Source of the DNA: Agriotes lineatus
Taxonomy: Eukaryota > Arthropoda > Insecta > Coleoptera > Elateridae
Length of the DNA: 64,000 bases
Reading direction: 5' to 3'
Assembly: GCA_940337035.1 (NCBI GenBank)
Contig: CALNHX010007589.1
Coordinates: forward strand, 1 to 64,000
The translations under genes were made by a program, and so were the position numbers. This document shows, one piece after another, positions 19,620 to 30,980 of this stretch. Each line of letters begins with the position of its first letter. Positions within the stretch are counted from its first letter, which is position 1. The notes below the pieces were generated by a model. The model was not told the DNA's origin, made no database searches, and was given only the letters and a program-made list of their open reading frames with translations.

Positions 19620-20490
19620 ATTTGTTACTAGCTGTTACCCGCGACTTCGTTCGCGCGAGGTTCGTTATTTGTGTATTAAATAATGATTCATTAGTTTCTG
19701 TCATCCCTTCCCATCATATCCCCGTCCACGTCCCTTTCTCCGTCCCCGTCTTCGTACCGCCCCATCCCGTCCCTTCCCGTCCCGTCCCTTCCCGTCCCGT
19801 CCCTTTACCTCCCGTCCAGTCTCGTCCCGTTCCGTCCCGTCCCGTTCCCTCCTCTTCCATCCCATCCCATCCCTTCCCTTTCCGTCTCGTTTCGTCCCTC
19901 TCGCCCCGTCCGGCCCCGCCCCGTCCCGCCCCGTCCCGTTCCGTCCCTTCTCTTTGTGTCCAGTCTCGTCCCGTTCCGTCCCTTCTCTTTGTGTCCAGTC
20001 TCGTCCCGTCCAGTCCCGACCCGTCCCGTTCCGTCCAGTCCGTCCCCTCTCGTCCAGTCCAGTCCCGTCAAGTCCCTTCCCATACGTCATGTCCAACGTC
20101 TTGGACTTAAAAATAAATGCTATTTTTGCCATCAACGTCCCAAAAAACCTCAATAACGACACCCATATCGTATTTTAGGCTTATTTACCCCATTTCACCC
20201 CCTAAGGGGTTGATTTTCGGAAAATCACAAAATACTTGTTTGCTTATTTGTTTTTAGTAGTACTCCTACGAAGTTTCAAGCCGAAATGTCTATTTAATAT
20301 TATTTCTCCATACAAAATTGAAACCCCCATGTTACCACTTTAGGGGTTGAATTTCGAAATATCCTTCCTTATTTCTTGTATACATCATAAAGGGAACCTC
20401 TGTGCAAAATTTCAGCTTTATAGGTCCAAGGGTTTGGGCTGGGCGTTGATGAGTGGGTCAGTCAGGACTTTTAGAAATATATACTGATGA
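19620..20490. repeat. Interspersed arthropod repeat containing a pentanucleotide tract
   Basis: It begins with 'agctgttacccgcgacttcg', a start I recognise from dispersed repeats in many arthropod genomes. It ends with 'tttgggctgggcgttgatga' and 'gagtgggtcagtcaggac', also typical of that repeat class. I cannot name the family. Between these ends lie the C/T-rich tract (19715-20085) and an AT-rich part with two 'taggggttga'-like blocks. Confidence 0.6.
19715..20085. repeat. (CCCGT)n-like polypyrimidine minisatellite
   Basis: About 370 bp dominated by CCCGT, CCCTT and CCAGT units on the + strand, with a 36-bp unit containing 'ttctctttgtgtccagtctc' present twice (about 19958 and 19994). The - strand therefore carries many GGG runs spaced by two bases. 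The overlapping open frames on both strands are products of the repeat, not genes. Confidence 0.9.
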
Positions 20491-20507
20491 TGGGGCCATA
20501 ATTATAT

Positions 20508-20691
20508 CGGGTGTTCATAAACAGTCGTCATCTCAGTTGCTTTGAAAAACAAAATGTTATATCTTTGATTAATTCATGCAACACAATGAAACGTCATTGA
20601 GTACTGTCATAGCGCATTTTTTCTCAATTTTAATAGACATACGTTTCTGAAGTCAAAACCTACTGGGATGACGACTGTTTATGAACACCCG
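20508..20691. mobile_element. MITE with 25-bp terminal inverted repeats
   Basis: CGGGTGTTCATAAACAGTCG continues as TCATC; the right end is its exact inverted copy. Both flanks read TTATAT, which contains a TA target. It is 184 bp and noncoding. It separates the arthropod repeat from the LINE fragment that follows. Confidence 0.88.
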
Positions 20692-20714
20692 TTATATAAC
20701 AGCAATGCGATAAC

Positions 20715-22000
20715 ATGAACAAGCAAATAGAACGCTTGAGTAAGAAAGAGATGGCAATACAAAAAAATTATATTAGTAGGCATGTACGGTCTGGCCCTCT
20801 AATTTCTTTTGGCTGGCTTCCTCTCATATTTCTTATCTTGGCGCAGAAAATCCTATTATTATCTTTATATGTTTCATTTATCTCCCTTCGAAAGTTTTCT
20901 CAGCTTTTCTTCTTAGCTTCTTTTACTGTCTGTTTTACTTTATTTCTCCTATTTATATATTCCTCTCTATCCTGTTGCTGTCCAGTCTGTATGTATTTCT
21001 TCCAGGCTTTTTTCTTTTCCCGTATTTCTTTTACTTGGTCATTCCACCAGTTTGTTCTTTTCCTGTTACTATTTATTCACCCCACAGACACTGCCTTTGA
21101 GTATATTACTTTTTTAAATATTTTCCATCTTCCTTCCATTGCCCTTCGTCTGTCTCTTCTTGATATTTTATCCCGTCTTTTTCTTCTTTTAGTTTATTTA
21201 TCTTCACCTTTCTCAATTTTAATTCGTTTTCTGTTTTTTGCTTCTGTATTTTCCATGTCGCTCTTACTAATCTGTTTATTTCCTAGTTCCGCCCTCTTCT
21301 CAGTTACTGTTTGTTGTATACTGTGTCTTAATTCCGGTGTACAGGTTATATAATCTATTATACTTTTGGCCTGTCTCTCTTCTGCTACGAATGTATACTT
21401 GTCTTTTAGTTCTTGATCCCAGAAAGTATTTCCTATCAATATGTAGTTTAACTGGCAGAATTATAGCATTTTAGTTCCACTTGTATTCATTATTTTCTTT
21501 AATTCATTATAGAATTCTTCAATTTTTCTTACTTTACTTCCTTCTATTGGTGCGTACATTTGTATAATTACTATTCTTTCTTCCATTTGCAGGTGTAAGA
21601 TTATCATTTTCAAATTTATTGCCTCTGCCATGATGACTATTTGGTTTAGTTTCTCATTAACGATGATTCCCACACCCTCCGGTGCCCTTTCTTCCACTGT
21701 TACCACATGTAGTGTGTATTTGTCAGTTTTATTGTCCCATTTCTTTTCTTCTTAGTTTTACTTACTCCTAGTACATCAATTACATATTCATCCATTTTTT
21801 CTGTTACCTCTATCTCTTTCCCTGTTAGTGTTGTTATATTTCATATTCCTGTTGCCATTTCTTTTGTCCCTCCATTTTTTCTTCCTGTTTCTTTTTACTT
21901 TTATCCTCTTTTTCCCTATGTTTTTGTATATTACATGTTTCTGTCTGCTTAGGTTTGTCATCATATTTATGATACAAGTGTGTTATATTAGAAATAATCC
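20715..22000 (-). mobile_element. LINE fragment: endonuclease and linker, 3'-truncated
   Basis: In broken - strand frames from about 21710 downward: GVGIIVNEKLNQIVIMAEAI and IVIIQMYAPIEGS (endonuclease beta strands), FYNELKK, then AKSIIDYITCTPELR (21194-21439), a basic linker and, near 20850, a FCAKIRNMRGSQ-like block that precedes the reverse transcriptase in related elements. The same domain order appears at 58466-62062. No reverse transcriptase core follows; the element is cut off next to the MITE at 20691. Confidence 0.7.
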
Positions 22001-22880
22001 ACGAGAGAAAAGTTGAGCTCTCGAGCCGTCAGGCCGAGATGGGTCTTTTCTGTATTATATTATTTTGTAATATATCACACACGCGCCGTACTAAATTTTA
22101 TCCAAAAACTCAATAAATACCAAAAAAGCATAAATTTAGTATCGACAGTTGTGAAAAGTCAGTGGCAAATTAATTGAGAGTGAGCGAAAGAATTTATAAG
22201 CTACGGGAGTGAGTTAAGTAGTTATTATAACCTACAGTGTTAAGAGTAACGTGGGTTATGATGTAAACAAGCTGGTAATAGCTCAGTTTACTTATTTAAA
22301 ACGAACTAGTAAAACACCATATTACTATTGAGTATTGGATAGATATGCGCAAAAAACAGGTTTCACCAATCAGAACAGATTGTGTAAATGCGACATTGAT
22401 ATTTAACAAAGTTTAAAAATTATTGCGTTTGCTGATGTTCCGTATGCCGTCAGAACACTGCAAGTATGTAAAACCGTATCGTTGCCTTCCTCTATTTGAT
22501 ATTCTATGAGCTATTGGTAATATTAAAACAGAATTTGGTAATAAGAACTATAGTTAGTTTTTTCTCTTTAAAAACACCACAGCTGTCGTCAGAGCGAGAA
22601 TAAAAACGTTATATTTGGTCGTTTTTGGAAGGTAGCCTGCACGAGCTTTATGATTACAGAACACTTCGTTTTATACTTCATTCAGAATTCGCTATAAAGT
22701 AATAGCCATAAATTCTTCCAAACTATACATTTTGTTAAGCCATTTTGCAGCCTTCAGCCACCTAGCTGATTATCTAAGTTGCCTGTACAGCCTATCTGTA
22801 CTTTAAATCTGATTCCAACATTTTTTAACTTTCATCACAAAAACTCACAAGCGCAAGCTCATTCCTTGCTCATTTGATTC
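22001..22880. other. AT-rich stretch with a possible ninth GA/GA fold-back
   Basis: No gene. Around 22021-22039 the sequence CGAGCC-gtcag-GCCGAG can form a stem with GA facing GA but also needs one C-C mismatch. The flanks 'agaaaag' and 'cttttct' are complementary. Confidence 0.35.
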
Positions 22881-24861
22881 TGATCACCCTGTATACTGAC
22901 GCGGCTGCTCCGCTTCGTTTCTTTTGGGCCACGCTCTATCACCGCTGACGCAAAAAATCCAGATTTTTTCGCCGAAGCTTACGCCTCTTGATTGGCCAAA
23001 ACTCCGCGTGCCCACGCGGCCGGTAGACGTTCGGATGTTTCTGCAAGCAGAGAGGTGGTCAGCAGTGAGCTCTTGTGTGTGTCGCACGTGTTTGAGGTGT
23101 CTCTTTCTTGGTGCTTCTGAAGGGTTACGTCCCACAATGTCGTGCAAAGGCGATCTTTGATTCCCGTTACCTTTGGAGATTTGCCAGCAGGACGTGCAGC
23201 CCGCCCTTAATCTCATCGTTATACCCGGTTACATGTGGGTGACCAAGTTGTAGAAAGAACGCCATCATTCGGCGGATTCGTTGTGCCAAGGAAATGCTCT
23301 CGTATCACACCCCCGCAGCCAACTCAGAGCGTTGCTAATGTGCCGCACCTTACCGTTCAGACGACGTCCAAACACAGGTACCATTTGTAAATGTTATGTA
23401 AAATAGTAACCATTTTGCGTTCGCACAGAACTTATTAGCATGTGTGTGTAATCGCCGATGTGTCATAACTTGTAGCCGCAGAGTACTGAATTAGCTTGCA
23501 TGCAGCCCACGAGCAGGCTAACTAACTGAATTGACGCATTTCGGATCGCCAGTGGCGCGTTTAATCAATCGCTGGGCATGTTGTTGATAATTGGGCCGCC
23601 ATTGTTGTAAACCACGGCGTTGTGCCCATCTGTGAATCACCGCTAACGCTTGCTCGGTGGTTGACCCAAATTTGCATTAGAACTGGCTGTAAATCCATGT
23701 ATTTCTAACATCCTTATAGAAGTAAATTAAATAGTGCTCTGGGCGCGGAAATTTATCAAGAGAGATTGCTTTTGTGAATAACGGCGTATCGATCATCCGT
23801 ATGCGAAATCAGTCAGCTGTTCAGTGCGTGACGTAATTACGCGAAGTTGCGTTTGTGAACGAAGGACTTTGATCGTTGTTTACTTGCAATCAAATTTTGC
23901 TTGTACCTGACCGGGAATGAACTATCTCTGTGTGAAAAATCTATGCGTTCCGACCGTTTGTGTTTGTAATATTTGAACCTTTGCTTTGGGTACGACCAGT
24001 TAAGCGATATATTTTTCTGTCAATCTTTGTGCTTTGGGCACCTTACCGATAATTAACCATTTATTCTGTGATTGGCTTCACCCCGCGACACTGTCGCAGT
24101 AAAGTAATGGGTCTCGACCCTCTGTAGTATACACGTTGAGTCAGCAACTTTCGGCAGATCGTTTAACGGGTCACCTGAGCCTACTGTAATTGGCATTGAC
24201 CATTTTGTTAATTATGTGTGTGTTAGTATTAGCGCGCTATCTCCAGCTGGGGGCCTTAGGCTAAGCCCTGCTTGTAATCAAGGCGACGTAATCGTTGCCC
24301 TTAAGGGTTTGTGCTGTATCCTTCAGTCAATAGATGCCTATGTGATTACGAGGTTTATTATTGAATATGACTTCTGCATGCTCTTTCCAGATTTAACAGC
24401 TAGTCTCAAGATCGATGTACGACGGAATTTGAGCGTTGGAGTGTGCAGGTAGGTTTGACAGCGCCCCCCCCCCCCCGCAGTGGCTTTACAGACCCGAATG
24501 AGTAACCAAAGTATCTATTTCTCGAATTTGTAACCTGAGCTTGATATACCTCGAGTACCTTCATGAAGTAGTACCCAGTGTACTCTTCGTCTCGTCTAAC
24601 CGTTCAGGTCCAGTTACACGAGTACAATTAAAGACAGACTTGGTGGCGCCCTCTCATTTTTGCTTTACCCCGTTTATGCCACGCCACGCTTGCCCAGTGA
24701 CGTACCGTTTGAATCACGCCCAACTCCCTGAGCGCTTCAGCCGAGGCCTTTAGCCTGTTTTAACGAATCTAAGGGCGAGCGTGCCATCCTTTCCCGGACT
24801 CAACCAGTTGAGCGATACTCACCTCGTGTGGGTGTCGCTAAGCCATTTTAATACCGTAACA
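22881..24861. mobile_element. GC-richer noncoding insertion (family shared with 41755-44177)
   Basis: A compositionally distinct block of about 2 kb without a coding frame. Its last part (about 24605-24861) matches the end of the 41755-44177 block: both contain 'ttggtggcgccc' or 'ctggtggcgccc', a 'ttagcctgtttt' block, 'gagcgtgcca', and end 'tttaataccgtaaca'. A 13-C run sits near 24464. The class is unknown; the 3' end is defined by the shared terminus, while the 5' end is only a composition break. Confidence 0.6.
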
Positions 24862-25434
24862 ATTTACTATTAAATCGTGGAACAAAGTGTCGAAGCTTAT
24901 TTTACAATATCTCTAAGTGAACCATGTATACTCTGTTCACATCTTTTTTGCATGAAGGTTGGCCATTGAAAGTTTTGCAATTTAGCTATGTAAAATTACT
25001 TTGTTGTGTTTAAACGAGGTTTAGATTTGAAGATGTGGTTTCCAAATGCGTTTCGGTTAGAAAAAATTAGAAAACCCCTTCAAATGCAAAGCTGCCATAT
25101 TTGAGCAGAGCAGAAAAAAACTGTAATAATTTTTATGTATATTTTAGCGTCATTAATTGTGTAATTCAGATATTTTTAATTAAGTTCATGGAAAGTTTTG
25201 TAAATACTTTAGATTTTGCATGGCTCGACATTGTTCATAACAAATGAACAAATATGTTTCCCCCTGTATAGGTCATTCACTTTAGATATCAATTGTCAAT
25301 TTCGAATTTAAGTTAAAATCAAGGTTTATAGCTGTATCGGTTTCTTTAATACAACTATACCTCACAAAAAAATGTCAAACATATTTAAAATACTTTAGGG
25401 TATCGTCCTGAAACTTTGTCAGATTAGAAAATAA
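24862..25434. other. AT-rich stretch, nothing recognised
   Basis: No exon or element motif seen. Confidence 0.35.
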
Positions 25435-25530
25435 TATCGGGTGATCAAATAAATTGTGTGTGCTGTGGCTGAATATAAATATCACGGCGACACAGCACGC
25501 TAGAGTAGCAATTTATTTGATCACCCGATA
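25435..25530. mobile_element. Short MITE, 96 bp including TA flanks
   Basis: The inverted ends read TATCGGGTGATCAAATAAAT inward on both sides (22 bp in all), enclosing about 50 bp. If the outer TA is the target duplication, the termini are TCGGGTG, close to those of the other MITEs here. Confidence 0.85.
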
Positions 25531-25981
25531 CCTAGAGGTAATATTACCAACAAAAAAGCTACTATAAGTCTGACAAAAGATTGAGTACAAACCTTGCTGT
25601 TAGATCGTAGAAAAAGGCATATTTGGTTTATTTTAAATTGTACATACTGCAATGTCAATGTACGAGGGGTGTTCGAAACATTATAAGTTATGTGCAAAAT
25701 TCCGAATTTTTAAAGAAAATTTCATTAAGGTTTTAAACACCTATTTCTTCACATATGCTATCAAAACGAGCAGTCCATCTGGCAACAATATTCTGTTTGT
25801 CAAATGACACTAAATTAGTTGAAGATTATACAGGTTCCACAATAAATTCGAATTTACGGTTCTGTTCATGTGCAACTTAATAACAGAGATCCAAGGCCAA
25901 CCATCATGCAAAACAGATGTGAACCTATTTTGTATACATTAATATAGGGCATACGTTGTTAACAAGTTTTATTAATTACAG
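25531..25981. other. Intron sequence with one mariner-terminus-like motif
   Basis: 'tacgaggggtgttcgaaa' at about 25661 resembles the terminus of many insect mariner elements, but I found no matching inverted end. The stretch ends in the CLIP exon's acceptor (AG at 25980-25981). Confidence 0.4.
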
Positions 25982-26414
25982 ACCCATGTACGACCCCAAA
26001 TGGAGAAATAGGCGAATGCTGGTACATATATCACTGTCCGGCGCTGTTGGACGCATCTTCAGATGTAACTAAAGTAGCGGAAGCAGCATTTTTGCGTGAA
26101 TTGATTTGCGAAACAGAAGTACAAGGCGAATTTTCCGTGTGTTGTGTCAGGTCATCAAATTCCACAGTTATTCACAGAAAAGACGAAGCAGAACCAATCG
26201 AAGTGCCTACTAAATTTCTCGAAACTCGTCTTTGTGGATTACAGCATAGAGATGATTATTTTACTTCATCAACAGCATTAGCTATAGACGAATTTCCGTG
26301 GATAGTAGGAATTCACGATAGTTCGGATCTAATTTGTACGGGAACTTTGATCAATTCAAGGTACGTTCTTACAGCAGGAGACTGCTGGAATAAATTTGAT
26401 CGGGATGATACAAT
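25982..26414 (+). CDS. CLIP-domain serine protease homolog (gene B), CLIP and N-terminal protease exon
   Basis: The exon starts after AG 25981 with two bases completing a codon. Residues PCTTPNGEIGECWYIYHCP, then ELICETEVQ and FSVCC supply the six cysteines of a CLIP domain. After a linker with RLCG, the chymotrypsin fold begins (DEFPWIVGIHDSS) and reaches LINSRYVLTAGDCW. The family has TAAHC here, so the catalytic His is replaced by Asp. The canonical cleavage start RIVGG is also not evident. The exon ends before GTAAGT at 26415 with two bases left over. By family knowledge this is a secreted clip-SPH that would regulate prophenoloxidase or Toll activation by binding rather than cutting. It is followed by a 54-bp intron. 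Confidence 0.9.
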
Positions 26415-26468
26415 GTAAGTCTAGTAAAATGTAGCTTAATAATCTTAATAATTTGTGCATTACTTCAG

Positions 26469-26662
26469 TGTTCGACTTGGGGATTATGAATATTCTAACG
26501 ACACATCTTGTGTTAAAGATCCAGATATTGATGCCACTGACTGCACTGAAACTGAAAAATACGGCATAGAGGATGTTATACGGCACCCATTTTACTTACG
26601 ATACTTTAGTCCAAACTCAATAAGTTTAGCGCGACTAAATAAAACAGTCTCTTATTATACAG
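26469..26662 (+). CDS. Gene B, second protease exon
   Basis: The acceptor AG is at 26467-26468. The first base completes an Ile codon from the previous exon, giving IVRLGDYEYSNDTSC, the expected strand after the His loop. ATDCTETEKYGIEDVIRHPF follows, then SPNSISLARLNKTVSYYT. The motif is normally NDIALIRL, so the catalytic Asp is Ser. The donor GTAAGA at 26663 leaves one base (phase 1), matching the exon at 35195. Confidence 0.9.
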
Positions 26663-27329
26663 GTAAGAATGGTTTGTTGACTATCATAAGAATCAGTCGA
26701 GTTACAACTGATCTACGACTTATGACCATTTCATAACCGTGATAAAAATTACTGCAACATTCATTAAACATGTTCAATTTTTTTGTATCTTTGTAAAAGC
26801 CTTTATTTTATTATTTTACTGCATTTAATAATTTATATGATTCTCATAAATTATTTCCAATCCCAATACCTTTGGTCATTGCTTCCGCATTACTATAAGG
26901 ACTTTTGACTAATTGTTCCATTAATGTAATCTTCTGCTAACTTAGCTAAAAAAACCTATGTACGTTTCAGTACTCTAGAAAGTGCATTATTTAAATATTC
27001 GCGTATAGTACTGCAAGGTCAATTACGTTGCCAAGGAAGCTATTCCGGGAGTATCGTCTTTTCCTTCTACCATTGAGATCACCTTAAATCGTCGGCTTTT
27101 CAGTTCCATTACGTCTGAGAACTTGGGAAAAAGATAGTAAGGTGCGTCTTTGGGTCTCTGACAATGATATCGGATAGGAATCCAAATTCTTTTAGAATTG
27201 ACTTGTTGGCTCTCATATTCAATTTTTTTTTCTTCTTCTTCTTTCAAGGCTGCTCGTGACCGAGGTTGGCGATCATCAATGCAACCTTTACTTTGTCACA
27301 TAATGAAATTAAACATTATAATTATAATT
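26663..27329. other. Intron 3 of gene B, first part
   Basis: AT-rich; the 74-codon frame at 27023-27247 (- strand) has no recognised domain. Confidence 0.45.
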
Positions 27330-27890
27330 AATGAGGTTTATGTAGCTGTAACTTTCCACTGACAACTGTTTGCAGTTGTGGATTAAGTTTACTTGTGGAA
27401 ATTATCAGCAGTGACTTGAAATGCTCATCAGTTTGTTTGGATCTGTAAATATTTTTTGTATATTTATTTTGGAGAATGTTTTTTCACATAGATAAGTAGC
27501 GCCGAAGGCGGAAAAAGCTAGGAACAAATTTATGCAACTGATCAAACTGTGTGAGTGGAAGCCTGTTATAAAATTCCAGCAATGATGACTTTAAATATTT
27601 TTCTTTAAAAATATCGCTACACTGCAAATCAATCATTTAAATTTGAAGTTCCGGAGCAAGGGTTTCTATATCAGTGCTAAAAAGATTTTGAAAAATCTTG
27701 ATATCGTTTGCAATTGCATCAAAATCTGAAAAACCAGACTCAAAATTTATTTTTTCGTACACTAGCATTGAAAGAGCTACTTTGCCGTACAATTTATTAA
27801 TCAGAAAGTTGCACTTTGCGGTATTCGTACGGCAAAGTAGTATTTTGCGGTATTCGTACGGCAAAGTAGCACTTTGCCGTACGTTTCCTT
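27330..27890 (-). pseudogene. C-terminal remnant of a hAT-related (GTF2IRD2/ZBED-like) transposase-derived protein
   Basis: The - strand reads FDAIANDIKIFQNLFSTDIE, then EMIDLQCSDIFKEKY-like, LLEFYNRLP, a shifted GATYLCEKTFSKINI and finally TDEHFKSLLIISTSKLNPQL. This is the order seen at the C-terminus of hAT-derived proteins of the GTF2IRD2/ZBED5 kind, where the Y-LCE-FS block marks the dimerisation region. Stops after ELQI (27637) and frameshifts near 27480 make it a pseudogene. Sense of motion and termini are not visible. Confidence 0.65.
27815..27869. repeat. Short tandem repeat, 29-bp period
   Basis: 'tttgcggtattcgtacggc' plus 'aaagtag' occurs at 27815 and 27844; partial units with 'actttgccgtac' lie on both sides, one inverted (27778 and 27871). 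These may be the terminus of the element whose coding remnant adjoins it. Confidence 0.7.
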
Positions 27891-27929
27891 AGTTACAACA
27901 CATATAATATTACATTACATTAATATTAC

Positions 27930-28400
27930 TCTACTTATTTGCTATATACGAGGATAAGTTTAGTATTCCGTTTTGTATGCTAGTGTACGAAAAAATATTG
28001 TACGAAACTCGTATGAAAGTGGCTCGGAACCCGCTCGCAGCAACAGCCAGCAACCAACTCCCAACACTGACTAACAAAACCGGCTCGCGCCACGCTGCAG
28101 ATCGGCAAAAGGCTCGCGAGGCGTCGGCAGCGCAGACCGAAAAGACTGCGATGGAGCGAAAAACTTCCAAACATCTCTCACCTGCTCCCACAGGCTCGCG
28201 TTTCAAATTCACTGCAGAAAACACGCTAGTAGCCAAGCTCGCTAGGACTGCGAGGCGGAACAGCCCACGTGCAAGCGAGACGGCTCAAGGCCAGAGTGCA
28301 GCTGGGCGACGACTTGAAGCCAAAACCTGCATAAACTTGGTATACTGTTACGCTATTTTTGTCGTTTTGCATGTCATATTTGAAATAATTAATTAGATTC
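27930..28400. other. GC-rich segment with opposing open frames
   Basis: About 28020-28330 is GC-rich with repeated 'ggctcgc'. Open frames of 139 (+) and 101 (-) codons overlap antisense, with no domain in either. I do not call a gene. Confidence 0.3.
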
Positions 28401-28599
28401 TACCATTTGCATTCATTTCCTAAATATACAATATATTTTCTCTAAATGGTTAGGCAACCCTATTAACATCATTCTCAATTTCTGAATAAGGTACAGTTTT
28501 ATCTTTATCAGCTTAAACCACACTTTGCATCGCTCAGTTTTTCTGACAGTCCACTTTCAAATATTGGAACTTTGATAAGTTGAATTAGACTGTTTTTGA

Positions 28600-29510
28600 C
28601 CAATTTTTCTGCCATTTCCTGGCCAGTCCTGTTTCATGTTAGTTGGATCGCTCCTTATGGGGACCTTGCTTCATCGGCTTTGCTAGCCAACTACATTTTT
28701 AAAGAATCTCAGAGGCATCGTAACCCCCATGGAATATTCCGGTAATTTGGGTTATACTACCGGCATTCGGTACGTCGTTGACGGATTTGATTGGAGGACC
28801 CTGCTCTGCACGCTGGACTGAACGATTTGGCCACTTTACATGTTAAGGTTTGTTGCCTACGGTTTCCTCTCTTTAACGCCGTAATCTACCTGGAAATTTG
28901 TATTTCTAGCCTTTTTTTTTACTACCTTTGAAGTGTGTTTTTATTTAGAATGGTTTCCGTATTGGCGTAATTTGTTCTGTTTGGGACATGAGGTGCATTT
29001 GCGAGCCGCCTGGCCGCCCATTCTTGCAGCTGAGGTCTGATGCCATTTCCCTGCGATCGCTGCATTGTAACACCTAACGAGACTCATCTGCAGCCCGTTA
29101 CGAGGCCATCTTTATGGCTAGTGAACTGCCTGGTTGCCACGTCCACCAGCTCAGCACCACGTGCCTTGTGTACCTGAGGTTTTTGTAGTGCTTTAGTTAT
29201 GTATTGTTTGGTTAATCTGCGTTAATTACTATGACATTTTTGAATTGCGATAATAGTATTTTGTGTGTAACGATTTGTGTGCTTTACTTGCGTAATTCGG
29301 TCATTGATTATTTGGTATACTTACCCGGTAGTTGTTTCTGCAGCCGCTGTTAGCTTGATTTAATAAGTAATCACTTTTTCATGCATAACAACCTAGTGCA
29401 TTGACATTAATTTAAGTTTCGCTTTAGCTGTCAAAATTTTTGTGCTGTTGTGGCTATGCTACCGCCGACGGGATTATTACCTTCGCCATCCTTTGTCACA
29501 ATACACTTAA
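28600..29510. other. GC-richer noncoding block in intron 3
   Basis: Similar in composition to the blocks at 22881-24861 and 38665-40570, with no open frame. I could not confirm sequence homology with them, so membership in one family is a guess. Confidence 0.35.
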
Positions 29511-29598
29511 ATTTAACGGAAAAATATGACAAAAAAGCTATTTACAAGCGGGGTCGTAATCTTGAAAAATCGATAAATAACTCATACTTTCGTAAACT

Positions 29599-30652
29599 TT
29601 GAAAATGTCCCTTACATTTTATCGTAAACGAGAAAAGGATCTGCTGCCTTTTTTCTCTCAAGAAAAAAACTTAGTATTCGGTAATGATATAAGAAGACTC
29701 TTAGAAGCAATGGGTTTATCAGAATACGCACCAGGCGAATGGCGTATTTTTATTGACAGCTCAAAACGTAGTTTAATATGTGTTCTCTTGAACAACCGTA
29801 ACAGATATGGAGCAGTGATCATTTTACGAGGAATACGAGACAATATCACTAGTCCTGAAAAAAAAAATAAGTATGAAGAACATCAGTGGGTGATTTATGT
29901 CGATCTAAAAATGGTAAACTGCTTCCTTGGACAGCAAAGTGGATACACAAAATATCCTTGTTTTTTATGTCTTTTGGGACAGCAAAGCTAAGGAACAGCA
30001 GTGAGTTAACAAAAATGGGCCTCTCAAAAACTTCATGGTTCCAGGAAAAGAAAACGTAATCAACGAACCTTTGGTTGGGAGAGAGAAAATCATATTTCCA
30101 CCTTTGCACCTTTGGGACTTATGGAGCAATTTATGAAGGCGTTAAATCGAGATGATGCACTTTGCTTTGGGGACTTAATACGTAAATTTCGTGGGATTAG
30201 CATGGAAAAACTGAAAGGCATATTAGATGGCCCTCAGATAAACCAGCTTATAAAAGATCCAAAATTTACGGGTGCAATGAATAAGATATAATCTAATAGT
30301 TGGTGCTCATTTGTTAAAGAAGTACAACATTTTCTTGGCAATCATAAAGCAGAGAATTTCACAGAATTAGTGAAAAATATGCTTTCTGAATTTAATATTC
30401 TCGGTTGTAACATGAGTATAAAACTGCACTACCTCCACAACCACTTAGATCGATTCCCACAAAACCTAGGTGATTACAGTGAAGAACAGGGGAAAAGATT
30501 TCATCAGGCCATTAAGGCGATGGAAGAATGATATCAAGGAAGATGGGATACCCACATGATGGCCGACTACTGTTGGAGTATGCAGCGCGACTGTCCTACT
30601 AAACTCAATGCTAGAAAATCGTATAAAAGAAAAATTTTAAGTGATAAGCCAT
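29599..30652 (+). pseudogene. Degenerate copy of a multicopy insect protein family, probably transposon-associated
   Basis: The frame 29599-29991 contains LLEAMGLSEYAPGEWRIFID, SSKRSLICVLL and LGQQSGYTKYPCFLCL. The reading resumes in other frames with GCNMSIKLHYLHNHLDRFPQ near 30400, then SEEQGKRFHQAIKAMEE, a stop, and YQGRWDTHMMADYCWSMQRD. I recognise this as a family found in many near-identical copies in insects and other invertebrates, without an assigned activity; the copy number implies mobile DNA. Frameshifts and stops (29989, about 30290, about 30530) show it is dead. Confidence 0.7.
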
Positions 30653-30868
30653 GAATGTATATTTTTTGCATTGTGATCGTGAAAGTTGTCTTTTTAACGA
30701 AATATCGTATTGAAAGTTCCACTTTTTTTAACCCAAAAATAGTGAAAAAAGTATACTTTTTTTAACTATTTTATTGAAATGTCAATTTGACAGTTGTCAA
30801 TTCCGAAGTCCTTTTCCACTAAATTTCGACCAAGAGATCACTATTCAAAAAAACTACGTGTACAACAC

Positions 30869-30968
30869 GTTTTGAAAGTCCTTTTTTTAATTCATTTGCT
30901 TGATTAGCTCGGACTTCGCCCTCGTTATCAAACTGCAAATTCATGAAAAAAAGTATGACTTTCAAAAC
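30869..30968. mobile_element. Fold-back element with GA/GA-type tip
   Basis: 'gttttgaaagt' pairs with 'actttcaaaac'. The tip is CTCGGAC-TTC-GCCCTCG (30908-30924), in which TC faces TC between C-G and G-C pairs, with one A-C mismatch above. Confidence 0.7.
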
Positions 30969-30980
30969 TAGTTTAACAAA

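Noticed and set aside
19622..20178. Pro/Ser/Arg-rich and Gly/Arg/Asp-rich open frames on both strands
   Set aside because: They are translations of the (CCCGT)n tract in different frames; no start context or domain.
24213..24452. Candidate first exon for gene B (ATG with hydrophobic residues)
   Set aside because: The frame from ATG ends after 16 codons and lies inside the GC-rich insertion.
27977..28396. 139-codon frame in intron 3
   Set aside because: Composition-driven, opposed by similar antisense frames, with no recognised family.
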